Shown here piece after piece: positions 1 to 5,443 of a stretch of DNA of 5,453 bases. Position 1 is the first letter of the stretch. Every line of letters begins with the position of its first letter. The stretch comes from JBBDIO01 sp040880365. GTDB lineage: Bacteria; Chloroflexota; Anaerolineae; Caldilineales; Caldilineaceae. The stretch spans positions 1-5,453 of the forward strand of contig JBBDIO010000126.1 of the NCBI GenBank assembly GCA_040880365.1, in the 5' to 3' direction. Below the pieces are notes generated by a model, which did not search any database, was not told the DNA's origin, and saw only the letters and a program-made list of their open reading frames with translations. A program made the translations under genes and the position numbers.

Positions 1-1
1 G

Positions 2-763
2 GCACGCGGTTTGGCCGCGGGCGTGGTCGCGGGGCTGGCCGCCGGGCCGTTTGTGCAGCCGGGCGTGGCCTTCTTTATTGGATTGCTGGCGGGTGGCACC
101 GTGCCCTTTGTCACCTTTCTGGTCGATGGTCTGTTGCGCCTGGACGATGCCACGGGCAGTGTCAGCATCAGCGCGCTGCCGGCGATGGTGGGGCTGTTGA
201 TGGTGGGCATTTTTGCCGATGGCAGCGCGGGCGCAGGCTGGCAAATGGTGGGCATCGAGAGTCATCTGGGCGTCGCCGGTCAGGGCGTTACGGGTCTGTT
301 CACACTGCCCGGCTATCAGGCCGACTTTCCTGCGCAGATGCAGGCGCAGGTGATTGGGATTCTGGCCCTCCTTTTATGGGGCTTTGTGGCGGGCATTATT
401 ATCAGTGGGCCGCTGGGCCTGATTATGTTCAGTCTGATGGGGAGCCGCCAGGTCGGTCGTCTGCGCACCCAGCCGCGCGGCGCTGGCGTGGTGGATCCGC
501 CTATGGATCCCGCGGCCAATCCCCGGCAGGGTCCCCGTTTTGGCCGCCGCGGCGCACCGCCGCCTGGCGCGGCCTCAGGCCCTTCTGCTGCATCCACTGC
601 TGGGGGAGCTGCCGGATCGGAGGCAGGCCCGACAGCCGGCCCGTCGCCGGAAAACGGGTCGCGGTCTGGTACCGCGGCACCCTTTCCCCCAGCCGCTACA
701 CCCCGTCCGCGCGCGGCAGGCGGCGATCCGGTGTCGCCGGGATCCGCGTCCGGTCGGCCGTGA
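2..763 (+). CDS. Ammonium transporter (Amt/Mep/Rh)-like membrane protein, C-terminal part, 5' truncated
   Basis: The frame is open to the window's left edge (codons from base 2), so this is the end of a longer gene; the TTG at 11 is not taken as the true start. It looks like the last helices of an Amt channel, which moves ammonium across the cytoplasmic membrane. Seen in order: the end of a helix (GVVAGLAAG), a helix after PFVQPG, the Amt-like 'LRLDDATGSVSI' segment, a helix ending GIFADG, the 'LGVAGQGVTG' loop, and a last helix near 340-440. From about 450 a Pro/Ala/Gly/Ser-rich tail of about 100 residues replaces the usual short C-terminus, and the conserved GLD..EHGE motif of E. coli AmtB is absent. 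The residue eight positions after the second Asp, where AmtB has pore His318, is Ser (codon 170-172). The 3' end may be frameshifted at 739-741. The family call rests on remembered motifs. A degenerate Amt homologue without transport activity is possible. Confidence 0.72.
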   Translation, partial: ARGLAAGVVAGLAAGPFVQPGVAFFIGLLAGGTVPFVTFLVDGLLRLDDATGSVSISALPAMVGLLMVGIFADGSAGAGWQMVGIESHLGVAGQGVTGLFTLPGYQADFPAQMQAQVIGILALLLWGFVAGIIISGPLGLIMFSLMGSRQVGRLRTQPRGAGVVDPPMDPAANPRQGPRFGRRGAPPPGAASGPSAASTAGGAAGSEAGPTAGPSPENGSRSGTAAPFPPAATPRPRAAGGDPVSPGSASGRP

Positions 764-815
764 GGTTGTGGGGCTGATCTATGAACCGATTCGCCGGTGA
801 CTATGTGGTCGCGGT

Positions 816-838
816 GGGGGGGTAATAGGGACGCAGGG
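816..838 (+). other. G-quadruplex-type motif between convergent genes
   Basis: A run of seven G (816-822) is followed by TAATA, GGG (828-830), ACGCA and GGG (836-838). The seven-G run can supply two G3 tracts with a one-base loop, giving G3-N1-G3-N5-G3-N5-G3, which fits the canonical G4 pattern. It lies in the spacer between the 3' ends of the Amt-like gene and fmt. On the plus strand it would sit in the 3' UTR of the Amt-like mRNA. No hairpin with a U-tract exists here, so a role in stopping or slowing polymerase is only an inference. The pattern is seen directly; folding is untested. Confidence 0.5.
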
Positions 839-846
839 CAGGCAGT

Positions 847-1899
847 TTAGTCTGTGGAGGTTCCCAAGCGGGTGCCCACAAAGGCCGGTGCGCCGTTGAG
901 AAAGCTGGCGATATCCATGGCGCGTTTGCCTGCGGGTTGCACCTGGTGCAGGGCCAATAGATCGGTGCCTGTGCACACGGCGATTCGGGTTGCAGGTGGG
1001 TTGTTATCCGGGTTGCTGTCGTCAGCGGGGGCTGGCGAAAACGCGATGACGGTGCCGGGCGTGGTTTCGGCCAGGGGCGGCGTAGTGGCCTGAACGGTAG
1101 CAATCGGGATGACCTGGGCCTGGATAATCTTGAAGGGCGCGTCTTGCCAGGTGGTATATGCACCGGGCCAGGGGTCATAGGCGCGGGTCATGCGTTCGAT
1201 GTGGGCGGCGGGTTGGTTCCAGTCGATACGCCCGTCTTCTTTGCTGATTCGTCCACACAGGCTGGGCGTGCCGGGCAAGTCTTGCTGGGCAACAGGGGCT
1301 AGTGTGCCGGTCAGGTACTCTGCCAGGGTGTCTATCAGCAGGGCCGCGCCCTGTTGCGCCAGACGCGTAGTGAGCCGGTCGGCGGTGTCGTCGGGATAGA
1401 TGGGCGTGCGAGATTGGGCCAGCACCGGGCCTGTATCCATGCCTTCGTCCATGAGCATGATGGAAATGCCCGTTTCGGTGCAGCCATCCAGCAGCGCGGC
1501 GTTGATGGGCGAGGCTCCGCGATAGGCGGGCAGCAGACTGGCGTGGACATTCACACAGCCAAAGCGGGGAATCTCCAGCACGCTTTGGGGTAGAATCAAC
1601 CCATAGGCGGCCACCACAATCAGCGTAGGTTCCAGATCCAAAAGGGTTTGTACTGCCGCGGGATTGTTGCGCAGGCGTTCGGGCTGGAACACGGGCAGGC
1701 CGTGGGCAAGGGCTGCGCTCTTCACCGGGCTGGGCAGCAGTCGCTGCTTGCGTCCGGCAGGCCGATCCGGCTGGGTCACCACGGCGACCACTTCACCCCC
1801 AAGACGGGCGCGTGCCGCGCAGAGGGCCTCGAGCGGGGGCACGGCAAATTCGGGCGTGCCCATATAGATAATGCGCTGGGGCGCGGCAGATTGCGTCAT
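847..1899 (-). CDS. fmt: Methionyl-tRNA formyltransferase
   Basis: Transfers a formyl group from 10-formyl-tetrahydrofolate to the amino group of Met-tRNAfMet in the cytoplasm, making the bacterial initiator tRNA. The 350-residue product shows the family signatures in order: IIYMGTPEFAVPPLEAL (10-26), QPDRPAGRKQRLLPSPVK (43-60, the loop that contacts the tRNA acceptor end), the catalytic N-x-H pair N117/H119 in VNVHASLLPAYRGASPI, and the catalytic Asp155 in DEGMDTGP. The C-terminal OB-fold domain has AYDPWPGAYT (240-249) and QPAGKRAMDIASFLNG (321-336). It is about 35 residues longer than the 315-residue E. coli enzyme; part of the excess is a low-complexity Pro/Asp/Asn insert at about 288-304. 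The ATG at 1899 begins just before the first conserved strand. There is no Shine-Dalgarno sequence, but an extended -10 box ends six bases upstream. It lies 56 bases downstream of the SanA-like gene on the same strand. The frequent partner def is not in the window. Confidence 0.97.
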   Translation of the reverse strand: MTQSAAPQRIIYMGTPEFAVPPLEALCAARARLGGEVVAVVTQPDRPAGRKQRLLPSPVKSAALAHGLPVFQPERLRNNPAAVQTLLDLEPTLIVVAAYGLILPQSVLEIPRFGCVNVHASLLPAYRGASPINAALLDGCTETGISIMLMDEGMDTGPVLAQSRTPIYPDDTADRLTTRLAQQGAALLIDTLAEYLTGTLAPVAQQDLPGTPSLCGRISKEDGRIDWNQPAAHIERMTRAYDPWPGAYTTWQDAPFKIIQAQVIPIATVQATTPPLAETTPGTVIAFSPAPADDSNPDNNPPATRIAVCTGTDLLALHQVQPAGKRAMDIASFLNGAPAFVGTRLGTSTD

Positions 1900-1905
1900 G
1901 CTGAA

Positions 1906-1914
1906 ATTGTAGCA
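1906..1914 (-). promoter_or_regulatory. Extended -10 promoter of fmt, leaderless geometry
   Basis: Read on the minus strand the bases are TGCTACAAT: a TGn extension plus a five-of-six match to TATAAT. Only six bases (TTCAGC) separate it from the fmt ATG, so the normal transcription start falls on or next to the A of the ATG. There is no convincing -35 hexamer at 16-18 bases, which fits an extended -10 promoter. The lack of a Shine-Dalgarno sequence supports a leaderless mRNA. Confidence 0.6.
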
Positions 1915-1925
1915 CAGAGCATGTG

Positions 1926-1947
1926 CCTCACGCGAAGCGGCGTGTGG
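1926..1947. repeat. Imperfect inverted repeat over the fmt -35 region
   Basis: CCTCACGC (1926-1933) and GCGTGTGG (1940-1947) pair over eight positions with one T/T mismatch around a six-base GAAGCG loop. It lies between the stop of the SanA-like gene and fmt. It has no T-run after it on the minus strand, so it does not read as an intrinsic terminator. It covers the place where a -35 box for fmt would be. It could be an operator, an mRNA-end stabilising hairpin, or chance. Confidence 0.3.
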
Positions 1948-1955
1948 GGCGCGGG

Positions 1956-2711
1956 TTATTTTAGGGGCAGGGGTTCGCCCAGAATGGGCGGCGGGGCGCG
2001 GCGCACAGCATCCAGAAGCGCGGCGATAAGCGCGGGCACTTCACGGGTCTCGGACCAGGCAATCGAGCGCGGATCGTAGGGGCGGCGGTCGGCGATGACG
2101 CCGGTCACGTCTGTGCCCAGTGTGTCGCAGAGAAACAGCGCGCGCGGCAAATGAAAAGCCTGGGTGACGAGAATTGCCGATTCGACCTGGAAAATGTGCC
2201 GTGCCCGATAGCAGGTATCATAGGTGCGTCTGCCGCCATAATCGGGCTGGATATCGGCAGCAGGCACGCCGCGCCCAATGGCATAGTTCATCATGGCGCC
2301 CGGTTCGTTGTAGTTATCCGAGGAGTTGTCGCCACTCATAATCAGCTTTTGCACCTTGCCCGCGTGGTAGAGATCCACGCCCGTATCCACCCGGTCGCGC
2401 AACATGGCGCTCAGGCGTTGACTGCTATAGATGCGCGCGCCAAAAACAATTGCCACCCGTTCGGTAGGCGCATTTTCCGCGACGACTATGCGGTCGGCAT
2501 AGCGCCAGTTGACCCACGATTGCCAGACAAACGGGAACGCCACCGCCGCCACACAGAGTGCAATCACCGCCAGAACGATCCATCTCCGGCGCGAGAAACG
2601 GGGGCCTTTGAAGCGACGCCGCGCCACGGGCGACTGCGACTGCGACTGTGACTTCTGCTCGGAATTTTCCGGCGCGGGGGATGAATCGGTGATTTTATCT
2701 GCAAATGCCAT
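1956..2711 (-). CDS. SanA/ElyC/YdcF family (DUF218) membrane protein
   Basis: A 251-residue protein closest in motif pattern to E. coli SanA, an inner-membrane protein linked to envelope barrier function and vancomycin exclusion; the biochemical activity of the family is unsettled. Residues 1-43 are a polar, probably cytoplasmic region with a Ser-Gln repeat and a strongly basic stretch (RRRFKGPRFSRRR, 31-43). One transmembrane helix follows at about 44-62, so the DUF218 domain should lie outside the membrane. Domain motifs: VAIVFGARI (86-94), LYHAGKVQKLIMSGDN (114-129), YNEPGAM (134-140), GRRTYDTCYRAR (160-171) and TQAFHLPRALFL (183-194). The start chosen is the ATG at 2711, preceded by a weak GGAA; a TTG one codon upstream (2714) is less likely. 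It is divergent from the Ig-TM-SLT gene, another envelope protein, with 223 bases between them, and is followed after 56 bases by fmt on the same strand. Confidence 0.88.
   Translation of the reverse strand: MAFADKITDSSPAPENSEQKSQSQSQSPVARRRFKGPRFSRRRWIVLAVIALCVAAVAFPFVWQSWVNWRYADRIVVAENAPTERVAIVFGARIYSSQRLSAMLRDRVDTGVDLYHAGKVQKLIMSGDNSSDNYNEPGAMMNYAIGRGVPAADIQPDYGGRRTYDTCYRARHIFQVESAILVTQAFHLPRALFLCDTLGTDVTGVIADRRPYDPRSIAWSETREVPALIAALLDAVRRAPPPILGEPLPLK
2632..2655. repeat. Six-base tandem repeat coding a Ser-Gln run
   Basis: Four six-base units (GACTGC, GACTGC, GACTGT, GACTTC on the plus strand) encode the Ser-Gln run at residues 19-26 of the SanA-like protein. Because the unit is six bases, gain or loss of units keeps the reading frame and only changes the length of the cytoplasmic region before the basic stretch. 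Confidence 0.6.
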
Positions 2712-2833
2712 CAAAGCGTTCCATGACTAAGCGTGCCCGTTACGATCCCTGGTTGTGATTGGGCTTGTTCGGCCTGTCGGCCATAACCCCAATTCATAAT
2801 TGTACTTCTATACAGGTTACAGTACGCCAACGC

Positions 2834-2863
2834 CGTATAAAATGTTCCCAAGTCTGTGCGCAA
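2834..2863 (-). promoter_or_regulatory. Candidate promoter of the SanA-like gene
   Basis: On the minus strand TTGCGC (2858-2863) is followed after 18 bases by TATACG (2834-2839). The hexamers match consensus only partly (three or four of six). Transcription from here would give a 5' leader of roughly 115 bases. A second -10-like box, TACAAT (2799-2804, minus), lies downstream without a usable -35. The whole stretch 2784-2850 is clearly more AT-rich than its surroundings, as expected of a promoter zone. Confidence 0.3.
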
Positions 2864-2871
2864 ATGTGCGC
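2856..2871. promoter_or_regulatory. Candidate operator in the divergent intergenic region
   Basis: GTGCGC occurs twice (2856-2861 and 2866-2871), ten bases apart, about one helical turn. The same bases contain the inverted repeat GCGCA-N4-TGCGC (2858-2862 / 2867-2871). The site overlaps the candidate -35 of the SanA-like promoter and lies about 27 bases upstream of the -35 of the opposite gene, a position from which one regulator could act on both. No regulator is identified. Confidence 0.3.
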
Positions 2872-2897
2872 CGCTGCTCTGCATTGTTTTGCGCGAT

Positions 2898-2926
2898 TTG
2901 ACAGGCGGCGCGCGAACTTCCATACT
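2898..2926 (+). promoter_or_regulatory. Sigma-70-type promoter of the Ig-TM-SLT gene, near-leaderless
   Basis: A perfect TTGACA (2898-2903) is followed by exactly 17 bases and CATACT (2921-2926), which keeps the key A and T of the -10 box. The expected start, about seven bases on, is near 2932-2933, so the 5' UTR would be 0-3 bases before the ATG at 2935. No Shine-Dalgarno sequence precedes the ATG. Confidence 0.7.
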
Positions 2927-2934
2927 ACTCTACC

Positions 2935-5106
2935 ATGCAACAACCGCGTCCAGATGCGCCGCCACCCGAAGATAGCAATAAACGGAAATCTGCTCCCACC
3001 AATCCACTGCTGGAAACGTGGACAGTCTGGGAACAGGGTACCCATCCCTCACCGGCTGCCGCCCAGCCGCGCGCCGCTGATCCTTTAGCCTACTCTGAGC
3101 TTGATTCGGCTGAGTCTGAATCTGCGGCGCGGGAAATTGAAGGGGAGGCTCTCCCCACCTATTCTGATCCCCAGTATGCGGATTCCCGCTACGCAGCTTC
3201 TGATCTCGAAACTGATTTCACCACCAATCCCGACATTGACAATGCCGCTGGGGCGGATTTCACAGATGACGACGAGGCGGGCGAGATTCTGCCCGATGTC
3301 GTTGATGGTGTGTTAATTGGCCGCTTGGGTATGCGCCAGATTGCTGTCGAACCGGGGGATGCGGCGACGCTTTCGCTGTCGCTGTTGAACAATGGCACCG
3401 TGCCCGCGGTGTTTGCATTGCAGGTGGAAGGCTGGGTCGATGAAGCCTGGTTTCCCGATTTACCCCAGGATCTGACGCTGGAACCGGGCGTGTGGACGAC
3501 GCTGGCTGTGGCGATTGCTCCGCCGTTTGCGTCTCACAGTTGGGCCGGCACGCATCCGTTCGCGCTCACTATTCACTCGCCGCAACATCCCGACCGCCAT
3601 ACTCGTTTGGGCGCGACGCTGACGATTGCGCCGTTTGCAGATTTTGCCGTGGCAGGGCCTGTCCCCGATTTTGTGGAAAGTAAAGGGCGGGGACGTGCCG
3701 CCTCTGCCGCTACTGCCAATACTGCCGCCATCACGCGGGTGCAGGTGACCAATCGGGGCAACCAGACGGCCCGCTATCGGGTTTGGGGTGTGTGCAGTAC
3801 ACCAACCCACCGCCCAGAGACTGCGCCGCGCTGCGATTTTGCATTTCGCGCAGCAGGCGCGACCCATGTGGAACACGATTGGCTGGAGATTGAGCTGGAA
3901 CCGGACGAAACCCGCGCGATTGCCTGTCGCATTGCGTGGAGCGGGATGCCACCTATCAGCCCGTTTGCCCAGACGGTGCCGTTTCGCATTGTCGTGGAAC
4001 CCGGTGGCGAAGGCAGACCGGCGCGCCAGATGGTCGCAGGCACGTTTGAGCAACGTCCGCTGGTGGGCGTGTGGCTGTTGACGGCGCTGCTCTCGCTGGT
4101 GTTGGGGGCGGTGGTCTTTGCTGCCATCGTCGGCGTCATGGCAATTGTGGCATTGCAGAACGGCGCGACGCAAAGCCCGGCGGAATCAGCCGCTCCCGTT
4201 GTTGCGCCGGCAGTCGAACAGCCTGTCTTCGCGATTATGTTGCATATGGAAGAACCGTTGCCACCACGCGCTGGGCTGCCCAATCCGGCGGCAGAGAGCC
4301 AGGGAACTGGCGCGATTGTACCTGCGCCGGGGCCGGCGATTGCGGCATTGCCGGCGGGGCAGGTGACAGGCCGCGCGCCGCTGATTCAGTTGGGCGATGT
4401 GACCGCGCCCAGCGCCCGTTCCAGCACTACTTCTGCCCCAGATGCGCCTCCTGTGCCGGCAGCTCCTGTGCCGGCAGATAGTGGTTTGCCCGCAGAGGAT
4501 ACTCTAGCCGCAGACGGTGCCCTCCCTGTGGTGCAGGCTGACCAGGTCAGCGCGCCCGGCGCGCTGCCCCCTGTCGCTGGGCCAGCCGCCCAAAACCCAG
4601 ACGCTGTGAATGGTGCACAAGTCAATCCACAACCTGCTGCCGAACCCGTCGCAGCCTCCCCCGCGGCCGTGCCGCGCATGACCTACGCCCAGATGTTTCA
4701 GGATGTGGGGATGCGCTTTGATCTGGACTGGCGCATGTTGGCGGCACAGGCCTATATTGAAAGCGGTTTCGACGCACTGGCGCTGGGCAATCTGGGCAGC
4801 ATGGGGTTGATGCAAATTCAGCCCGCGACCTGGCGCGAATGGGCGCCCACTCTCAACGCGGTGGATCCGTTCGACAGTTACAGCAATGCCCTGGTTGCGG
4901 GCGTCTATCTCGATTATTTGCGGAGCCTGCTTGCTTCCCGCGGCTATCCGCAAACCGAGTGGATGCTGGTTGCCTATAACTGGGGACCTGATAAATTGTT
5001 GGACTTTTTAGAGGCCGGCGGCGATTGGGCGGGGCTGCCGCCCGAAGTGCGCGGCTATGCCGAGGACGTTTTGCGCATTGCGCGCACGCTCCCCGCAACC
5101 AACTAA
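2935..5106 (+). CDS. Membrane-anchored lytic transglycosylase (SLT domain) with two N-terminal Ig-like domains
   Basis: A 723-residue protein. Residues 1-122 are polar, acidic and probably disordered. Two beta-sandwich domains follow, about 130-240 (with VEPGDAATLSLSLLNNGT, then LEPGVWTTLAV and an AGTHPFALTI strand) and 243-370 (with VQVTNRGNQTARY and a LEPDETRAI strand). They end in GTFEQRPLVGVW, which I recall before the single helix of uncharacterised actinobacterial and Chloroflexota membrane proteins. One transmembrane helix lies at about 377-407, then a Pro/Ala linker (about 408-582). Residues 583-720 are an SLT domain, which cleaves the MurNAc-GlcNAc bond of peptidoglycan: catalytic Glu609 in AYIESGF, GSMGLMQIQPATW (621-633), AYNWGP (680-685) and Tyr708. 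There is no N-terminal signal peptide. Arg residues flank only the N-terminal side of the helix, predicting N-inside, C-outside. The ATG fits the leaderless promoter. It is divergent from the SanA-like gene. The SLT call is firm; the role of the Ig-like part is unknown. Confidence 0.9.
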   Translation: MQQPRPDAPPPEDSNKRKSAPTNPLLETWTVWEQGTHPSPAAAQPRAADPLAYSELDSAESESAAREIEGEALPTYSDPQYADSRYAASDLETDFTTNPDIDNAAGADFTDDDEAGEILPDVVDGVLIGRLGMRQIAVEPGDAATLSLSLLNNGTVPAVFALQVEGWVDEAWFPDLPQDLTLEPGVWTTLAVAIAPPFASHSWAGTHPFALTIHSPQHPDRHTRLGATLTIAPFADFAVAGPVPDFVESKGRGRAASAATANTAAITRVQVTNRGNQTARYRVWGVCSTPTHRPETAPRCDFAFRAAGATHVEHDWLEIELEPDETRAIACRIAWSGMPPISPFAQTVPFRIVVEPGGEGRPARQMVAGTFEQRPLVGVWLLTALLSLVLGAVVFAAIVGVMAIVALQNGATQSPAESAAPVVAPAVEQPVFAIMLHMEEPLPPRAGLPNPAAESQGTGAIVPAPGPAIAALPAGQVTGRAPLIQLGDVTAPSARSSTTSAPDAPPVPAAPVPADSGLPAEDTLAADGALPVVQADQVSAPGALPPVAGPAAQNPDAVNGAQVNPQPAAEPVAASPAAVPRMTYAQMFQDVGMRFDLDWRMLAAQAYIESGFDALALGNLGSMGLMQIQPATWREWAPTLNAVDPFDSYSNALVAGVYLDYLRSLLASRGYPQTEWMLVAYNWGPDKLLDFLEAGGDWAGLPPEVRGYAEDVLRIARTLPATN
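4448..4477. repeat. Perfect 15-bp tandem duplication in the linker
   Basis: CTCCTGTGCCGGCAG occurs twice back to back (4448-4462, 4463-4477) and encodes the repeated Pro-Val-Pro-Ala of the linker. The unit is a multiple of three and keeps the frame, which suggests recent slippage growth of the linker between membrane helix and SLT domain. Confidence 0.85.
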
Positions 5107-5212
5107 CCACACTCACCCGCCAGATACCGACCCGCCAAACACCAGCGACCCGGCATCAAAGTCCCGGTACTATCCTGCCTTCAAAATCGACCCTATTCAT
5201 ACCGTCCCGCCA

Positions 5213-5241
5213 CCCGCGCATTTTGATCTGTACTGTGCGGG
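5213..5241. repeat. Inverted repeat downstream of the SLT gene
   Basis: CCCGCGCA (5213-5220) can pair with TGTGCGGG (5234-5241) over eight positions with one G-U, around a 13-base loop. There is no T-run after it on either strand, so it is a weak candidate for a transcript 3' end about 110 bases after the stop codon. Chance is possible. Confidence 0.25.
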
Positions 5242-5285
5242 GCAGAGGGCGTCATCGGGCTATTGTCTGGGGAATGTAGGCAACT

Positions 5286-5331
5286 GATTCGAGTTGCGTG
5301 CGATTCGAGTTGCGTAACTGATTCGTATTGT
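5286..5331 (+). repeat. Direct repeats: two perfect 14-mers and a degenerate third
   Basis: GATTCGAGTTGCGT occurs at 5286-5299 and again at 5302-5315; a weaker copy, GATTCGTATTGT, is at 5320-5331. The spacing is 16 then 18 bases. The second and third copies are both flanked by AACTGATTC-like bases (5282-5290 and 5316-5324). The array lies directly upstream of a -10-like TATACT with no -35 box, a layout often seen for activator or repressor binding sites. Confidence 0.6.
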
Positions 5332-5339
5332 CCGGGTCG

Positions 5340-5345
5340 TATACT
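5340..5345 (+). promoter_or_regulatory. -10-like box for the downstream gene
   Basis: TATACT matches TATAAT at five of six positions. No good -35 is found 16-18 bases upstream, where the third direct-repeat copy lies, so the promoter may depend on a bound activator. A start near 5352 would give a leader of about 97 bases before the ATG at 5449. Confidence 0.35.
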
Positions 5346-5386
5346 CGCCCATCAGCAATTACGCGGCGTACAGTTGGTCGCAACCA

Positions 5387-5431
5387 GGGCGATTCTTGGG
5401 GGCCGATAGCTGGGGGGCCAAGTATTGGGGG
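5387..5431 (+). other. Four phased G-tracts in the leader of the next gene
   Basis: G-runs of 3, 5, 6 and 5 bases lie at 5387-5389, 5398-5402, 5412-5417 and 5427-5431, separated by 8, 9 and 9 bases. The last three belong to imperfect 14-15-base repeats of the form TGGGGG(G)CC. Loops are longer than the strict seven-base G4 limit but within relaxed definitions. CCAA-GTA-TTGG (5418-5428) is a short palindrome between the last two. The array ends seven bases before the Shine-Dalgarno sequence, so any RNA fold here could control translation. Confidence 0.45.
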
Positions 5432-5437
5432 TTAATT

Positions 5438-5443
5438 GAGGAG
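5438..5443 (+). promoter_or_regulatory. Shine-Dalgarno sequence of the truncated last gene
   Basis: GAGGAG lies five bases before the ATG at 5449, a near-ideal ribosome binding site. It contrasts with the SD-less starts of fmt and the SLT gene. The overlapping ATG at 5444 directly abuts it and is too close to be the start. Confidence 0.7.

Noticed and set aside
376..777. 133-codon frame overlapping the Amt-like gene in another phase
   Set aside because: Arg/Gly/Trp-rich shadow translation; the membrane-helix pattern of the other frame explains the region.
785..798. ACCG-N6-CGGT hairpin as terminator of the Amt-like gene
   Set aside because: Only four base pairs and no T-run on either strand.
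1648..2079. 143-codon plus-strand frame across the start of fmt and the adjacent gene
   Set aside because: It runs antisense to the conserved N-terminal motifs of Fmt and through the gap into another gene; no domain is recognisable.
2151..2651. 166-codon plus-strand frame across the SanA-like gene
   Set aside because: Antisense shadow: the minus strand carries clear SanA-family motifs here, and the frame has no ribosome binding site or recognisable product.
2771..2782. GGCC-TGTC-GGCC hairpin in the divergent region
   Set aside because: Four base pairs of a self-complementary tetramer, likely by chance in GC-rich DNA.
2802..2825. GTACT-N14-AGTAC inverted repeat as an operator
   Set aside because: Five-base arms with a long unmatched centre; too weak to list as a site, though it does lie in the promoter zone.
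2836..2841. TATAAA as a second plus-strand -10 box for the SLT gene
   Set aside because: No acceptable -35 at 16-18 bases, and the TTGACA-N17-CATACT promoter downstream explains the start far better.
3460..4173. 237-codon open frame on the minus strand inside the SLT gene
   Set aside because: His/Arg-rich composition typical of antisense shadows in GC-rich genes; the plus-strand frame has recognisable Ig-like and transmembrane features over the same bases.
5057..5287. 76-codon frame from inside the SLT gene into the spacer
   Set aside because: Starts inside the SLT coding sequence without a ribosome binding site; the composition is low-complexity Pro/Thr and no family is recognisable.
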